This document shows, piece by piece, positions 22,803-33,908 of a DNA stretch of 64,000 nt. Within the stretch, counting starts at the first letter, position 1. Each line of letters opens with the position of its first letter. This DNA is from Cubamyces lactineus. Lineage: Eukaryota; Basidiomycota; Agaricomycetes; Polyporales; Polyporaceae. Position numbers and translations under genes: made by a program. The notes beneath the pieces are model-generated. The model saw only the letters and a list, made by a program, of their open reading frames with translations, was not told the origin of the DNA and did no database searches. Location: NCBI GenBank assembly GCA_022376465.1, contig JACDTU010000031.1:62001-126000 (forward strand), read 5' to 3'.

Positions 22803-24949
22803 ATGCCCTCGGACGAGAAGAGGGCGGTGAAGACCTCGACGGGGACCGCTCATGGTCCCGGGTATGGCGACGATGAGTCGCTCAACGCCATCCGACACGC
22901 GGACGACGAGTTGCTCGCGAAACTTGGTTACAAGAGCGAGTTCAGGCGCGAGTTCTCTGTGTGTCCTATTCGTTGATTGATTTCATTCTGTTTGTATTCT
23001 AATGGTCCGTGCCGATCCACAGCTTGTCGAGACGATCGCCTTCGCATTCTCGATCATGGGTGTGGTCGCCTCGGTGTCCTCTACGATGTCGTTCCCCTTG
23101 GTATCCGGTACGCTGTCTGCGCGTCGTGGTCCCACCGTGACGACAGCGCGCTCAATTGTAACCCCATTAGGCGGGCACGTCGGCATGGTGTTCGGCTGGC
23201 TCATCCCATGTTTCTTTGTGATGACCATAGCCGCCTCTCTGGCGGAGCTTACATCTGCCATGCCGTAAGTCCAGGGAACTCCGCTATCGTGCAGCATGAG
23301 GTCATGCTGAGAGGGCAAACAGGACGAGCGCGGGTCTTTACTACTTTTCAGCCAAGCTTGCTCCTCCGAGATGGGCGCCGTTGGCTAGTTGGATCACTGG
23401 CTGGGCCAACGTCACCGGGCAGGTGGCACTGGTCTGCTCCATAGACTTTACATGGTCCGTATACAGTCTGTATTGGGCAGCTGAAACACCCAGCTCACCT
23501 GAGACCGTCGTGTGCAGTGCCCAGATGATTGTTACCGCGCTCAACGTTGGATCGGATGGTGCAATCAACCTCGGAGCAGGGCCAACGTTTGGCATTCTGC
23601 TCGCGATCTTGTTCACGCATGGCATCGTCTGTTCGGCTGCCACAGCGGTCATCGCGCGACTCAATATATTCTATGTGATCGTGAATGGTACGTTTATGCA
23701 ACGATACCTTACGTTCATGTCCTGATGTATCTCCAACCCTAGTCGGAACGACCATCGCTGCCATAGTCGTGCTATTGGCATGCAGCGGAGACCAGAGGGT
23801 ATCGACAGAGACGGCGTTCACCATGTTCGAGAATAACACCGGGTGGTCCAATAGTAAGTCAGAGTGCGGTGAGACATAGCAGTCGCTTATTTCTGTCTAG
23901 GTGGCTGGGCTTTCCTGCTCGCATTCACCTCGCCAATGTGGACATTGACCGGCTGTAAGTTTCCTATAGTGCAACACAGATGAGCGCGGGATTGAACCTT
24001 TCCAGATGATTCCGCCGCGCATATATCCGAGGAGACTGCCAACGCCGCCCGTGCCGCGCCCATTGCGATACTCGTCGGAGTGGGCGCGACGGCCTCGCTT
24101 GGCTGGCTACTATTCATCGCAGCTTCCTTCGCCACCGCCTCCGTATCGCAACTCCTCGGAACAGACCTCCCACTGCCCATGGGCCAGCTCTTCCTAAACG
24201 TGCTGGGCAAGCGCGGGATGCTGGCCATCTGGAGCCTCATCATCGTCGTGCAGTACGTCACGGGCGCAGCGCAGGGCGTCGACGCGTCCCGCGTCGTGTT
24301 TGCGTTCGCGCGGGACAATGCGCTGCCCGGGTCGAGGTGGTGGAAGAAGATGCACCCTTGGACGCGGACGCCGGTCAACGCGGTTTGGCTCGTCATGGCC
24401 CTTGCGGGGATCTGTGGCATCCTGGGGTTCTCGGAGACGGCATTGTCGTCGCTCGCTGGGTGAGTCTCTACGACGACTTGGCGGGCTCTCTTCTCACGCG
24501 CCGAACATAGCGCGTCCGTTATCGGGTTGTACGTCTCTTACGTCACCCCTATATTCCTGAGAATTACCTCGGGCAGGACGAGGCTCCGTCCCGGCCCATT
24601 CACGCTTGGAAAATGGTACATGCCCATCGGGATCGTCGCTGTCGCCTGGGTCAGCTTTATTGTGGTTCTGCTTGTCTTCCCACCGGAGGTGAACCCAACT
24701 GCGGATACAATGAGTGCGTGCATTCAGTCCTGGCGATACTTCCTTTCTCGCTTACCTCCGTGCCTACCTGTAGATTATACCGTCGTCATCATCATGTCCG
24801 TATTCATCTTCGCTTCGCTATCATGGATTATCTCTGCGAGGAAATGGTTCAAAGGACCTGTGAAGACCGTAGAAGACAGAGATGGCATCGTTGGTGAATT
24901 TGACGAGAAAGGAGCGCGAGTTGAGGAGAAGTCCGTAGAAAGCCATTAA
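22803..24949 (+). CDS. APC-superfamily amino-acid/GABA/choline permease
   Basis: Proton-coupled transporter of the fungal GABA permease (Uga4)/choline transporter type, located in plasma or vacuolar membrane. The start is ATG 22803 in CCACCATGC. The hydrophilic N-terminus ends in DDELLAKLGYKSEFRREFS, a family landmark. It is followed by helix 1 (VETIAFAFSIMGVVASVSST), GGHVGMVFGWLIPCFFVM, AELTSAMPTSAGLYYFSA and CSIDFTCAQM. Later come GGWAFLLAFTSPMWTLTGDD, then SEETANAARAAPIAILVGVG, RVVFAFARDNALPGSRWW and GLYVSYVTPIFLRITSGR. That is twelve predicted helices over about nine exons, all joining in frame. The C-terminus is acidic and cytosolic. Confidence 0.9.
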
Positions 24950-25390
24950 GACAACTGTAACATCTTGGCCCCGCTGTAATCAGACCTGGGGTACCTGAAA
25001 ATGCTTGTAACTACTACTTGATGCTCACCACATCAAAGGAAGGTATATCCTCGAAGAGCACGGCTTCGACGCAAGGTCCCTGGTACATGCGTATGTAGTT
25101 ATGATCTGCGTGCCGGCATATGCCGAGACCGGTATGGTACAGGCGCGGCGGGGCTCGTGTGAACCACGATGTCCGAGGTGGCGTAGTGACTACGCTTCCA
25201 AAGCCTATTGTTCGCAACTTACATTCGCAGACGCATTCGATCTACAATCAGTCCTGCTCCGTGCGATATAAGACACTCCACTCGAGCACGTCGCATCGTT
25301 GTAGCTACGATTGGGACTATAGCATCGCTCCGCCCCCTGCCCAACCGTGATCTCCTCTGTTAACGCAGATCGCATACCATCTCAACAATC
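24950..25390. promoter_or_regulatory. intergenic with TATA-like box for the gene at 25391
   Basis: GATATAAGA at 25264-25272 lies about 120 bases before the ATG at 25391 and may be its TATA element. Otherwise nothing seen. Confidence 0.4.
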
Positions 25391-26395
25391 ATGTTCTGGA
25401 GCGACAATCCCGAGGGCAACTATGTAATGATAGAGCCCAACCTCAAGTTCATGCTCTACACCGACAGAGCTAAAAAGCATCCTCCCCCGGCCTACTATGA
25501 GCGGCCCCCTCCACGGGTCCTGAAAGCCCTCCCGCTGGTACGCCTTATCATACTAGCAGTGCTTTGACGATACGGACATGACTGACTATGCTTCGCATCG
25601 CTGCACTCAATCTTCTAGGATAAGATGCGTTTCTACCCTACGAGACGGCTCCAAAACGCGATCTGGGGAGGGCCGTGGAACCACGTTGTCGCAGACGACC
25701 TCGACTCGTTCTCGCACGTCTTCCTACATACTATCCTTCTCCGCAACAAGCAGCGCCGAGACGGCTCCGCCGGCAGTCTCGGATGGGCCTTCGGAGTATT
25801 AGGAGGCACACACCCGCAGAGACTGATGGACTGGCGCGATGAAGTGGAGCAGGGCATCTGGAGGACCTCGGAGTCTGTCAAGAAAAAGCGGAAGGCGGGA
25901 AAGGAGCCGGATCCCGCTACTCTGGATGCGATCTCCGACGAGCTCTTCAAGGTCTTCCAGGTCAACATTGGGCAGCACGGGCTCGAGCGGATGATCGCGA
26001 GCGGGTACGCGCCTAATGAGAAGCGGAGCGTCAAGGAACGGGCGAAGGACCACTACGATGAGTATATCCAAGCTATGGAAAACCTTGCGCAGGCGGCAGA
26101 CGCCGCATGTTCCAAGGTGGAGGAGGCGAAGAGGGAGAAGGCGGAGAGAAAAGCGGCGAAGAAAGCGAAGGAGACTGAGGAAGCTGCCAAGCGCAAGGAG
26201 GACGAGCGAGAGACAGCGCCGGCAGAGGAAGAAGCGGGATCCAAGGAGGCCCTACAGGAAGAGACCAAAGACGTCGAGATGGAGATAGGGGCAAGCGGCG
26301 AAGCGCTAGCGGAGGACGACTCGGAGGGCAGGTCGGACGAGAAGCGCGATGATGGTACGGAGGAGCCTCTGGCGAAACGGCCCCGTTTGTCCTAA
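25391..26395 (+). CDS. charged coiled-coil protein of unknown function
   Basis: Exons 25391-25537 and 25619-26395 (308 residues, in frame). The N-terminus (MFWSDNPEGNYVMIEPNLKF) leads to a folded-looking core with VVADDLDSFSHVFLHTILLR. The D-D-L-D-S-F pattern recalls the C-terminal lobe motif of fungal FunK1-type kinases, but no catalytic residues are present. After about residue 190 it is a long Glu/Lys/Ala-rich coiled coil (EEAKREKAERKAAKKAKETE) and ends in a nuclear-localisation-like AKRPRLS*. A nuclear role is possible (inference). A decayed copy of the core lies at 26947-27417. Confidence 0.72.
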
Positions 26396-26946
26396 TAATT
26401 TGACAGTCCTTTTACTCTGAGCGATACGCAGCTGAATTGAAATGGTGTATCATCGACCAAGTCATTGTCACGAATACGATACGAGGCTCTGTATTTCTAT
26501 CTGCACGCTGTATGTGCTGGGAATGTCTCATGCATGCGCCGTACACAATCGGTGGTGTGTACAGTTACGATCATATATATTAGCATCTGAAGAACTGCCC
26601 AAGTACGAAGCGCTGGCTAGCGATCTCCGTGCGCGGGGTGAGTACGAGTGGGCGCGAGGGTTGGAACGCGGACACGTGATGCGGGGACGCGTCTGTGGCG
26701 TCTAGGTGCGAGCTTCCGTGAAGGAATGCCGTCAAGCGGCTTGTCAGTTCGTTGCGAGAGCGGTGTTCGTTGCGACAGAGCGGCGCTCCTCTTTCTCTCT
26801 TCCCAACGTCTGCTGAACAGCACACGCATGCCAGCATCTCCGGGTCGATGGCGGCCTCGGAGGGCAACGACTACGACCTGCATTGAGAGAGACGCGCGCG
26901 CCGCCGGTACGATTGTACTACCCTTGTTGGAGCTGACAGAGTGCTG
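26396..26946. other. intergenic
   Basis: 3' region of the coiled-coil gene and spacer before its decayed neighbour. No gene supported. Confidence 0.5.
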
Positions 26947-27560
26947 ATATGGTCGTACCCACGAGAAGCTTAGGGACGGCTCGTCACGCCATCAGGCGAC
27001 TGTAGCGGACGATCTCGAGTCCTTTACAAAAATCTTCATGCTCACGATCCTCCGCCGTCGCAAGCGCGATAGAGAGCTTGAGCGGGAAGAATGTGCGCTC
27101 CTGCGTCTCTTCAACGACACACCGGAGCGCCCATTGCTCAGTATCGTACGCGAGGTGGAAAGACGTCTTGGTGCTATGCAACTCGCCGCGACAAGTTGGT
27201 TGCCTGGAGATGACAGGGAGAGTAGGGACCGTGGTCTCTATCGGGTCTCCCGGGGCCTACTGGCGTTGATGGACTTCCACCGCAAATGTGGATCATTCAA
27301 CACTCGATGCCTTGAGAGCCAACAAGTTCATGCCAAGCTCATGCTGTGCGCAAAACAACAGGCGGCGGATCAATACCTGATATACAAGTCCTGTATGGAA
27401 AACCTAGAATCGAAGGTGAGCTGGTATCTTTGCGGCAATGTGTAAAGCTGAGTATACCATTTCGAGCATCAGACAGGCCGCCCTGGCAGCATACAACGAT
27501 ACCTACAAAAGCTGGAGCACGGTTCAGGGATGTCTATGTAGTCAGCGTCTTATCATGAAC
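26947..27560 (+). pseudogene. degenerate copy of the preceding coiled-coil protein
   Basis: The frame through 27008-27417 reads ATVADDLESFTKIFMLTILR with further charged helix, and ADQYLIYKSCMENLESK, which aligns with VVADDLDSFSHVFLHTILLR and YDEYIQAMENLAQ in the gene at 25391. No good start exists upstream (a TGA lies before YGRTHEKLRDG), and the Glu/Lys-rich tail is absent. A possible last exon near 27480 (AALAAYNDTYKSW) is weak. It may be an exon set of a gene I could not complete, but decay after tandem duplication fits best. Confidence 0.45.
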
Positions 27561-28123
27561 TGGTTCTGATGATATGTGGATGACTGCAGCCCGTACGCGT
27601 GGTAAGTACAAGTTGAAAGTCATTATGTAGCCTCGACACAGACTAGGTTCACGGCGTCTTCGAACTATTGGAATCGAGCTTCATGCGATCTTTTCATGAC
27701 GGTATTACCAGGCTGTCGAGGAGTCGGTCTGCAGGCAGGCTCAACACGGCGTTGTCCGGAGCTATGAACTCACCATGGATCTGCGCAGCTTGCAGCGCCT
27801 CCGACAGGGTTCAGTCTAGTAGAGTCCATCCACATATAGCAATTCTCAACATCCGCTTAGCTAGTATGTCCGAATGGTGGCTAGCCTGATCACGTACGTA
27901 CGTTCGCCTTCACTTTCGCACGCCAGACATGCGGCCATGGATTCGTCGCTTGCGAGAGGGGAAGTCGTCCTTTGTCTCTGACTTACTCACTTGTCGAACC
28001 TACTGGAGCACTGGGGTATGGCTTCTGTTCAAAAACGGTGAGTGCGCTTCAATCCGATACGTACAAGCCTGAGTGTGGGCCAGTTGCCCGGAAGCTGACC
28101 AATCGGCATGCGAATAGCCTAAC
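27561..28123. other. intergenic
   Basis: No supported gene; upstream region of the MYND pseudogene. Confidence 0.45.
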
Positions 28124-29635
28124 CATGGGATCACCCGGACCCGATGCTGTTCAGCAGTCGTCGCTGCCTCGATGCGAAACGTGTAACAAAGAGGGCTCAG
28201 ATCTGAGGCGCTGCGCGGGGTGCGCGAAAGCCCGGTACTGCAGCAAAGAATGCCAGACAGCAGGATGGAGGCTCCACATATTCGACTGCAACCGCAAGAA
28301 GGCCGTCCCCATAGCGTACTACCTCTAAGGCGTGCCACGAGAACGTTGTGCCCCTCCATAATCAAACGCGCGCGAACTACGGCTTCGACAAAGCTCTCGA
28401 GCTCGCGGGAGGCAATGGAGAGAGGATGCTGCTTGGCCTTTGGACCGAGGTGTTCGCTGTCCACGGCGTGCCCGAGAAGGCGGTCCACAAGTGGCAGTCG
28501 GAGGGGAGGTTGGTTGAAGGGATCAAGGACACCTTCGGTCAGGTACCACTGTCAGTTCGGGGGTCGCACTACCCCTGGCTATTACTTAACGATAATCTCT
28601 TGAACGGGCGCCCCCTGAGCGAAGCCGAGAAAGAGGGCAGGGTGGAAGTGTACTCGGACACCTTACACCGCACTTGGGAGTTCATCGGTGGTCCTCCGAG
28701 CGACCTTCGCCAGACGATCTGGTCCAAAATCGGGGCTTGGTCATCGTACGAGCAACGCTGCTTCTTCTTCTATGAGAGCCTCGTCGGGAACAAGGACCCC
28801 ACACCTGAAGACGCAGAAACATGGCTGAGCTTCGGGTTCACCGCGATGACGCGCGAGGGTGTCGGAGAACTGGTGGAGAAGTACGTACAAGGAGCTTATG
28901 TGCCGATGCACCTTTCACGCCTTCTGCGTGGCGTACTACACAAGCTCCCTTCCGCAGCTCTTCTCAGAGCATGGAATAGCCACACCCGCTGCAACGCTGC
29001 CTTCGAACGATAGTCACGACGGCCCCTCCCCCGTTACCCTATTCCTCGACGTCACGTCTCAATCTCCGCACATGTACGAGTCCGTCTGGATCCTGAAGCT
29101 TCACATAGACAGTCTGCTTCGTGCAGCTGCTTCCGGGAGTGCTAAGGTTCCACACGATATGGCCGAGGTCGACTACGGCTACAGATTTTGCAAGACCGCC
29201 GGCGAGAAGAAACTGCTCGATGGATTGTACAAAGAATACTTCACACATCCGGACGCAAGCCCCCCGGACCTGCATGCGGCATGCATCAAGGGCGAGCTTG
29301 GACAGTATCTCGGTCGCTTCGTGAGGATGAAACCAAAGACGAAGACGTACATGCGATTGCTGAAGACTGCGTGTCCCAACACGGGACTCGGCGACAAAGC
29401 AGGCATCGCAGGTAGTATTTCTTGTCTACAAGAAGTGTGGGTGGTGGTCGCTGACGCATCGTCCCTAGGCGTCAAGCCCTCAAGGCCGATAGTGAAGATG
29501 AACGCAATCGTCGATGAGTCGGGCGAGGTGCACTTGTTGGACAGGGAGATCAACTTGGCCGCGTACGGATTCGGAGAGCCACAGACGGCGTGCTTGCTCA
29601 AGGGGAGAGGAGTCGATAACAAGATAACAAGCTAG
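28124..29635 (+). pseudogene. MYND-family gene broken by two frameshifts
   Basis: From ATG 28124 (ACCATGG) a full MYND finger is readable: CETC...CAGC...YCSKEC...HIFDC. It is homologous to the gene at 138-1577 throughout. After VPIAYYL the frame hits TAA (28326); the homologous protein goes on one frame later (KACHENVVPLHNQTRANYGF). Near 28877-28884 the DNA has GTACGTAC, four bases more than the alignment needs, moving the frame again to YKELMCRCTFHAFCVAYYTS. The rest is normal (DYGYRFCKTAGEKKLLDGLY, then FTHPDASPPDLH), including a usable intron 29411-29469, up to TAG 29635. No intron explains either shift. It has no C-terminal membrane helix, unlike the 138-1577 gene. Confidence 0.75.
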
Positions 29636-30377
29636 TGCAGAAGGGATTGGCGGGATAAAGTCGATGTAGTCGCACAACTTACCAGAGGCGGGGAAGGCTA
29701 TCGTAACGCTAAGGTGTAGTGTAACATCGCAACGCGCAGTGTTACCTACACGTGATTCGTTGTCACACCACCGAGGTACGTCCACAGTCACAGTGCACAC
29801 TGCTGGCACGTCTTCCAACGTTTCATACCTTTGCCAGACTCGGCCGTATGTAATTGTGCGGGGAAGAGCAGCAATCGCCAGGATTGCACGTCAAGAACGC
29901 ATGGGAAATGGCAGAGAGTTCCTTTCGCTATTGGAATCTCAAAATTGCAAAGACCAGTGCTTCCATGAAGCCTACCGAGGCGCTTGCCACCGGTGAGAAT
30001 GGTATGCTTTCCCCGTGGGTGCAACTGCTAGTACGGTTTACAGCTGAGACACTAGAAAACGCTCTGACAGTGGTCCTATGATGCTGACATACGACCACAG
30101 GTGACCTACAAGGTTCGTCAATGGAGAGTTTGCGGTAGCTATCTAGTCCACAAGCCGCGATAACGTCCCACCCCAGGAAGTGCATGACCTATCCGGTACC
30201 GAGGTCCACCCCGACCACCGGCGATACGCTATTTTGGCACTAAAGGGGACCTACAGCACCACGCGAGGTTCTACATGACATCAGAAGACATCGACATTCA
30301 CACATATATCCTCTAATTCTGCAACCTATATCTCTCATGCCGCTGACGATGATCCCATCGTCCACCCCAACTTCGCC
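29636..30377. other. intergenic
   Basis: No supported gene on either strand. Confidence 0.5.
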
Positions 30378-31630
30378 ATGTCGTCCTCTACCTACAGCGT
30401 TACAATACCTCTGGACGCCGATCATTCCATCTCCTGGACTCAGGTGCCGTACACTGAGATGCAGATCATCCCCGAATTGCTCGCACATTGGCCGTGGCCT
30501 CGTGCTATCAACCCACTGTACCAGGAAGTCAGTGAGGAGGCGAACCATTGGTTCAAGTCCTTCAAGCTTTTTACGCCGGAGTCACAACACGCGATCGACC
30601 GTGGCGACTCCTCTAGGATAGCGGCTATGGCTCTGCCGCACGGTTCGCGAGGTGTGGTGGAGCGCTAAGGCATCTTCGATTTCTCCGCTAACGCTCCATT
30701 CATCTTCAGAGCATCTGAGGAGCTGTATGGATTACATGCATGTCCTCTTCACCATCGACGAGTACACAGACAAGCAGCCTCCTCCCACCGTAAGGGCGTT
30801 AGTGGATAGCTGTATTGCCATGATGTACCATGAAGACTCGTATGACCAAGGGACATCGGGTTGCCCAACCCTCTTCGACGACTTCTTCGCGCAGTGCGTT
30901 ACCAAGTCCGTCTCAACTAGCACTCCAAGTAGCTGAATAACGCGTCTCGGCCATAGGTTCTGGCAGAGCGCGAAACAACTCGCAAGTACAGTCGCCGAGT
31001 ATCTCAACGGAACCTACCTTGAAGCCGAAGGCATGGCTTCCGACGAGGAACTCCGGTACGAGCGCTACCTCCAGGTCCGGATGGGAAGCATCAGAGTACG
31101 GGGCTGCCATGCCTTCTGCGGACTCCCGTCGTCCATACCGGATGCAGTCTTCGAAGATTCTCTTTTCGTTGACTTAACTGCGGTACCGTGGTTCGGAGCT
31201 CATGCTTCTTGACAACGTACGTCCCTACTCTTACGTTGCCGTCAACAGTGTCCCGATCACTCTTCTGCCCAATACCAGGACATCATATCCTACCACAGGG
31301 AGCATGCGACGTCCATCGCCAAATTCAACGCCATCACGGTCATCATGGATCAGCTCAGAAAGACGTACGCGGACGCTGTAGAGTGGCTCACGGGCCGTAT
31401 CATATATGGAGCTCCACGAAGACTTCCTGTCTCGCTCCTACGAGAGCAGCGCCGTCCGCGAGGACGTCCTGGAGCTGCTTGATCTCATGGGGAACTTGCG
31501 TGCGGCCAACTACTACTGGAGCTTCAAGAGCGGACGCTACTTCGGGTTTCGCGGAGAGGAGACGCGGAAGACGCATCGATGCCCGATGGCACCGGTCCAG
31601 CCGCGGGACTGGCAGCTGCGTGGTGAGTAG
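30378..31630 (+). pseudogene. class I sesquiterpene-synthase-type gene with frameshifts
   Basis: Start ATG 30378. Exon 1 has PELLAHWPWPRAINPLYQEV and EEANHWFKSF, typical of Agaricomycete sesquiterpene synthases. An intron joins to EHLRSCMDYMHVLF-TIDEYTD, the Asp-rich D-E-x-x-D metal motif. The next exon starts QFWQSAKQLAS. Before the NSE triad (NDIISYHRE at about 31205-31305, interrupted by one intron) one extra G near 31196 breaks the frame (VPWF to ELMLLDN). A second shift sits at about 31395-31405 between VEWLTG and MELHEDFL. The end YYWSFKSGRYFG is the family's RY pair. The central helical part is also shorter than usual. A working enzyme would cyclise farnesyl diphosphate; this copy cannot be read through as it stands. 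Confidence 0.75.
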
Positions 31631-31955
31631 GTCGAGGTGCTTCTCATGGACGACGCACTTGAACAGCCGGAGATGCAGTGGAAATGATCTTTTACACGTC
31701 AGTGCTACCCCCCCGCTTGCGCTTCTGTTTTGCTGCTTGTATGCGCTCACTGTTTATGATCGACTTGTGACGCTTTCTTCGACCGATCATGGCCCACTTC
31801 AGACGTGAGTGTCAGTACGAGTTCATCATGGCAGTGGCGTTTGTTTGGTATGTTTCATGGTATACATTGGTAGCGATCTACCCAGTAATATTCATAATCG
31901 GTGTTGGTGCTCACAGTTACTACGATCATCGTGCACGCGCGCGGCACAAGTCAGA
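31631..31955. other. spacer between terpene synthase relic and glyoxal oxidase 1
   Basis: Convergent 3' ends meet here. The plus frame starting at 31789 is hydrophobic at first but soon runs antisense to the oxidase, so it is not called. Confidence 0.5.
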
Positions 31956-33824
31956 CTACTCGAGCGTCGGAGGCGAGTTCCCGCTTCCCATCATGACCCA
32001 AGCGCCCTCACTAGTGACGTCGTCAATGGTGAGGAAGATCGTCGCAGGACCCGGTGGGTACACGCGGCCGTTGGGCGGTGTGGTGAACGTCAACGACCTG
32101 CGGTCCGGCGAGATGGTGGCCTCCATGAAGACGAGCCGCGCGCTCGAGTGGAAGGCGTGCGTCGAGAACCCGAGGTCCATGAGCGACACTGCGCGGCGTC
32201 CCGGTCAGCGACCTCGAACAGATGGCGTGCTGCTCTCGCAAGTGCACGCAATAGCGTAGTTAGGACTCACCTTGCACCTTCGCCCTAGGGCGCGCCAGAG
32301 AGTTCGGGATCGAGACTGGAACAGTGAACTTCTTGTTGAACGCAAGCTTCTGTGGGGTGTTGAGGATCTTCGGCCTCTCGACGAACATGAAAGGCGGGTC
32401 GAGCGTCTGCACCCTGAACTCGCTCGGGAACACGACGCCCGGCCCGACGACGGTGTGGTTGTTCGGATTCTGGCCTGCGATGAGGAAGTTGCCCTGTGGG
32501 GTGAGGGTAACGCTCGAGTGGTACAGGCGCGAGATTCCGGAGGAAGGCATGCCCTCGTTGCTGATACGCTGACCAAGCGGCGCGTCGGGCGTGTAGAGTG
32601 ATGGGACAAGAACGGGATGGTCCGCGTTCGAGCCGCCGATGGGGTGGCTGACGGACGCAATGGCTGCGAAGCCAGACCGCCCACCGTTCGTGATGAGCAC
32701 TTGTCCGTTGGGGAGGTGTACGAGCTCTGGCATAATTCGCGGCTCGAGCATGTGCTCGACCTCCCAGCCCTTCGCGATGCCTTCTTCGTCCAACCGGATG
32801 CGCGAGCATTGAGAGGTCGCGGGGGTCTGAGAGGACAGGAGCAGGGGGTCGATGGTATCGGTCTGGCTGCCGCCACACACGAGCACCTCGGGGATGAAGT
32901 CAGGGGGCGAAAGCGGGAGGAGAATCGCAGAACCATCCATGGGGTTCGTGACGCGAACGTTGTTCGGGATGTCGGGAAGGATCCTCTCCGTATTTTCCTC
33001 GATGTCATAGATAATGGACTGGTTGTTCGCGACCATGAAGACCTTTCCGTCTGGAAGCGCAAAGATGCTGTCGATGCATTGACCAGTCAGCTACAACATG
33101 CCACAGTGGGAACGGGCGCACGCACCGCGGGAACAGGTTCGCCGGGAGACTCCGGTTAAGGAACTCGGACGGTCTCGGCGTGCTCTCCTTCTGTGGGAAG
33201 AACTCAAAGCTCAGGGCGGGGTCGGTATTGTAGAAGGGCGTGTCTTCGTGCATCCCTCCCACGATGATGATGCTGCCGTCGAAGATACGAGCGGAAGCGG
33301 GGTACCAGCGCTTCTCCAGCAAGTGGAGGTTTTCCGGATCCTCGAAAACCGTGCACCCATCACCGGTCGGAGATGCGCACGGTTCAAAAAGACGTATAGC
33401 CTGATTACCGGGGTGAACTGCTGGGTTCCCCGGGAACAGGTTGGGGTCTCCACCGACGCTCGCCTTACAAAAGCGGGAGTAACGGTCAGCGATTGTATAA
33501 GAGAATAGTAGCGAAACCGACCATCGTTCCGTTACTCAGGAGGGCGCCACTCGCACAGAAGGAGTTTGTGAGGACGTCGAGAGGGCGCACTGTACTCGTC
33601 TCGAGGTTCCAGAGGGCGCCCCATGCAGAGTGGTTGTTGATCTGCAGAGGGTCGTCCGTAGCGCGATCGAAGAACAGGACCAATGTTGGCGAGACGACGA
33701 TGGACTCGAGAGCAACGATACCGGATCTCTCTTTCTTGAGGTCAAAAGTCCATCCCGGTGCAGATGGAGCGGCACACGCCGCCGAGACAAAGGCAGCGAG
33801 CAAGGAAAAGCTGAATGGCCTCAT
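31956..33824 (-). CDS. glyoxal oxidase 1 (copper radical oxidase, AA5)
   Basis: Secreted enzyme that oxidises small aldehydes such as glyoxal and methylglyoxal, giving H2O2 for lignin peroxidases. Start ATG 33824-33822; signal peptide [18 protein letters not shown], then APSAPGW. Radical-site residues: Cys in [13 protein letters not shown], Tyr in [12 protein letters not shown], Tyr-His in [15 protein letters not shown], His in [10 protein letters not shown]. Introns fall after GTM (donor GTCGGT), after ANLFPR, and before SLMDLGF. The end is the family's immunoglobulin-like domain ([13 protein letters not shown]...WVMMGSG). All exons join in frame. A TATA box lies upstream at 33908-33901. Very similar to the gene at 48992. 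Confidence 0.93.
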
Positions 33825-33900
33825 AGTTGTGAGAGTTCGGAGAGGACCCCCTGGTGTATCTGGGTGTCCCTGACGCGCTCCGTGCATATCGCGATGGGCC

Positions 33901-33908
33901 TCTTTATA
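33901..33908 (-). promoter_or_regulatory. TATA box of glyoxal oxidase 1
   Basis: On the minus strand TATAAAGA, 77-84 bases upstream of the ATG. The other glyoxal oxidase has a TATAAA at a like distance. Confidence 0.7.

Noticed and set aside
31789..32259. plus-strand membrane protein frame
   Set aside because: Two thirds of it is antisense to the last exon of glyoxal oxidase 1; the hydrophobic start alone is not enough.
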